Below the pieces are notes generated by a model. It saw nothing but the letters and a program-made list of their open reading frames with translations, was not told the DNA's origin and did not search any database. From Alphaproteobacteria bacterium (GTDB taxonomy: Bacteria > Pseudomonadota > Alphaproteobacteria > UBA8366), in NCBI GenBank assembly GCA_018665505.1, contig JABJCS010000479.1:1-7925 (forward strand): DNA of 7,925 nucleotides, read 5' to 3'. Shown piece after piece: positions 6,748-7,925 of this stretch. The translations under genes were made by a program, and so were the position numbers. Each line of letters starts with the position of its first letter. The stretch's first letter is position 1.

Positions 6748-7053
6748 TCAATCATATCCGAATAACCAGACGGTTTTGCCAGCGGCGGTGTTGGCGACCG
6801 AATGGGTCGCACCTCGAGGGATAAAAACCTCGGCGCCGACATCAGCCACGAAGGCTTCCCCTTCAATGGTAACTTTCAGTTGGCCTTCCGCGACAGTGAC
6901 AACCTCGTTGGTCATATGGACGAAATCACGCCAGACTTGTCCGGCTGGGTCTTCAAAACGATGGTACGAGTATCCCCGGTCAGCCCAATCGCGTTCGACC
7001 GCGTCTAGGTTAATCGGTTGGGGGAATTTTGTTCGCTCGACAAGGCCGGTCAT
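6748..7053 (-). CDS. Small single-domain cupin protein
   Basis: A 101-aa protein starting at ATG with AAGGA ten bases upstream, 38 nt after the upstream gene and so probably co-transcribed with it. It is a minimal cupin beta-barrel. Motif 1 reads WRDFVHMTNEVVTVAEGQL: H46 and E50 fill the second-His and Glu positions, but the first His of the usual HxH is F44. Motif 2 reads GAEVFIPRGATHSVAN, with P79, G81, H84 and N88. Three of the four usual metal ligands are thus present. It may bind a metal and small ligand or act as a non-enzymatic cupin; the substrate cannot be inferred. Confidence 0.85.
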   Translation of the reverse strand: MTGLVERTKFPQPINLDAVERDWADRGYSYHRFEDPAGQVWRDFVHMTNEVVTVAEGQLKVTIEGEAFVADVGAEVFIPRGATHSVANTAAGKTVWLFGYD

Positions 7054-7091
7054 CTGCTATCGGTCCTTTTCGGTTGCGGAATGGCGTTTGG

Positions 7092-7925
7092 TTATTCTTC
7101 GCCGCGTCCAATGGGGTCTTCGACCCAACGCAAAAACAGCGGTAAAGCAGTTCGCCGCGCCCGCTCGCTTGTCGCAGTGCTCGCGAGATAAGCCTTGAGC
7201 ACCTCGGGCGAGAAAATGTCGTTGTGTTCGTAATAGGTCCACAAAGCAATCAATTCGCCGCAATGGGGCGGCAATTCCATAACCATGCGGGACATATACA
7301 GGCGGGACGATCCTTCGCGGCCTTCTTGGGCGCTAACTTCTTGCCGGAGCAGCTGCTCGACGGCGATTTTGCGTTTGGTGATCGTGCCGGGTTTATAGTC
7401 GAACAAAGCGTCGAAAATTCCGATTTCTTCCGGCAAAGGAGGGTCGAATTCACGGCCTTCTTCGTTCGTCAATGCTGCCCAAATTTCGAGACCAATCGCC
7501 GTCTCCGATCCGGCGGGAGGTACAACTGGCCCCTTTGCGCTTTTGCCCTTCTTTGAGAACATCCGGCCCAGGAGCGATTGTTTGCCTTTACCTTTCGCGC
7601 CGCCTTTGCCTTTGCCCGTTTCCGCTTGAACGCTCTGCTGGCTGTGAATGGCCGCTTTTACGATATCCCTTTGGCTTGCCCATAACGTGCGAACGACATT
7701 CTCGCGTTTGGGAAGGTTGAACACCTCCATGAAATATTTTTCGTTCATGTCCTTTTGGCCGACGCCACCGGCTAAGATCTTCATATTGCGGCTTCGCAGA
7801 ATGGGGCCGGCGAAATACTTCCGTATTACATCTTCCAGCACCGTGCTGAACTCTAGAGAGACCGGATAAGGCAATTTACCGTCATGCTGGTCGAGTAGTT
7901 GGGATGGCGGTTGATTTACATGAAA
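7092..7925 (-). CDS. Unrecognised protein with Lys/Gly-rich segment (5' end outside window)
   Basis: The frame is open to the right edge (277 codons visible); the TTG at 7874 is internal, preceded in frame by HDGK and further sense codons, and is not a convincing start. I do not recognise the family. Counting from the edge, residues 1-100 look like a helical globular region (EFSTVLEDVIRKYF, then MNEKYFMEVFNLPKRENVVRTLWASQRDIV). Residues about 104-132 are a low-complexity basic stretch (GKGKGGAKGKGK, KKGKSAKG). Residues 140-277 form a second, helical region (IGLEIWAALTN, ALFDYKPGTITKRKIAVEQLL, GELIALWTYYEHNDIF) with an acidic tail. There is no visible signal peptide or membrane span in the part seen. 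The basic linker could contact nucleic acid or membrane, which is speculation. It probably shares a transcript with the cupin. Confidence 0.7.
   Translation of the reverse strand, partial: FHVNQPPSQLLDQHDGKLPYPVSLEFSTVLEDVIRKYFAGPILRSRNMKILAGGVGQKDMNEKYFMEVFNLPKRENVVRTLWASQRDIVKAAIHSQQSVQAETGKGKGGAKGKGKQSLLGRMFSKKGKSAKGPVVPPAGSETAIGLEIWAALTNEEGREFDPPLPEEIGIFDALFDYKPGTITKRKIAVEQLLRQEVSAQEGREGSSRLYMSRMVMELPPHCGELIALWTYYEHNDIFSPEVLKAYLASTATSERARRTALPLFLRWVEDPIGRGEE
7577..7621 (-). repeat. Short degenerate repeat encoding Lys-Gly-rich linker
   Basis: Degenerate repeats of a GGCAAAGG-type unit, interrupted by GCGCG, encode the GKGKGGAKGKGK stretch of the enclosing gene. Such tracts can change length by slippage; a gain or loss of whole codons would only alter the linker. 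Confidence 0.5.

Overview
This looks like a chromosomal window from an alphaproteobacterium, plausibly Rhodospirillales-like. The basis is limited: moderately high GC by eye, dense gene packing, and the family mix (a fused SpmA/SpmB nucleoside-recognition membrane protein, a YkgJ-type Cys-cluster protein, an S41 processing protease). There is no rRNA or other taxonomic marker, so the placement is an inference. I see no mobile element, tRNA or CRISPR array.

Left part, plus strand (1-2945): a two-gene operon. First is a protein, cut by the left edge, that joins a calcineurin-like metallophosphoesterase to a complete NagD-like HAD phosphatase. A 4-nt ATGA stop/start overlap leads into a fused SpmA-SpmB inner-membrane protein. 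The pairing suggests two phosphatase activities on small phosphorylated molecules coupled to a membrane gate or transporter, but no substrate can be read from the sequence.

Middle (2946-4020): a 268-nt gap holds a candidate minus-strand terminator, a GC hairpin and a possible 16-20 codon ORF. It may encode a small RNA or small protein read toward the left operon. Next comes a YkgJ-like CxxCxxCC-type protein on the plus strand. Its 3' end overlaps the converging minus-strand protease gene by 17 nt.

Right part, minus strand (7925 down to 4004): five genes in one direction. In order of transcription they are an unrecognised protein with a Lys/Gly-rich stretch (cut by the right edge), a small cupin, an unrecognised 150-aa protein, a class III nucleotidyl-cyclase-like protein, and an S41/PDZ lipoprotein protease. 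The 150-aa gene probably has its own promoter in the 109-nt gap before it. It is separated from the cyclase-like gene by only 15 nt and lies in the same reading frame.

The most interesting item is this 150-aa plus cyclase-like pair. The cyclase-like protein keeps both metal-binding aspartates and the late arginine of class III cyclases, but the purine-recognition positions and the conserved asparagine appear substituted. It may therefore use an unusual substrate, or act as a sensor or pseudo-enzyme.
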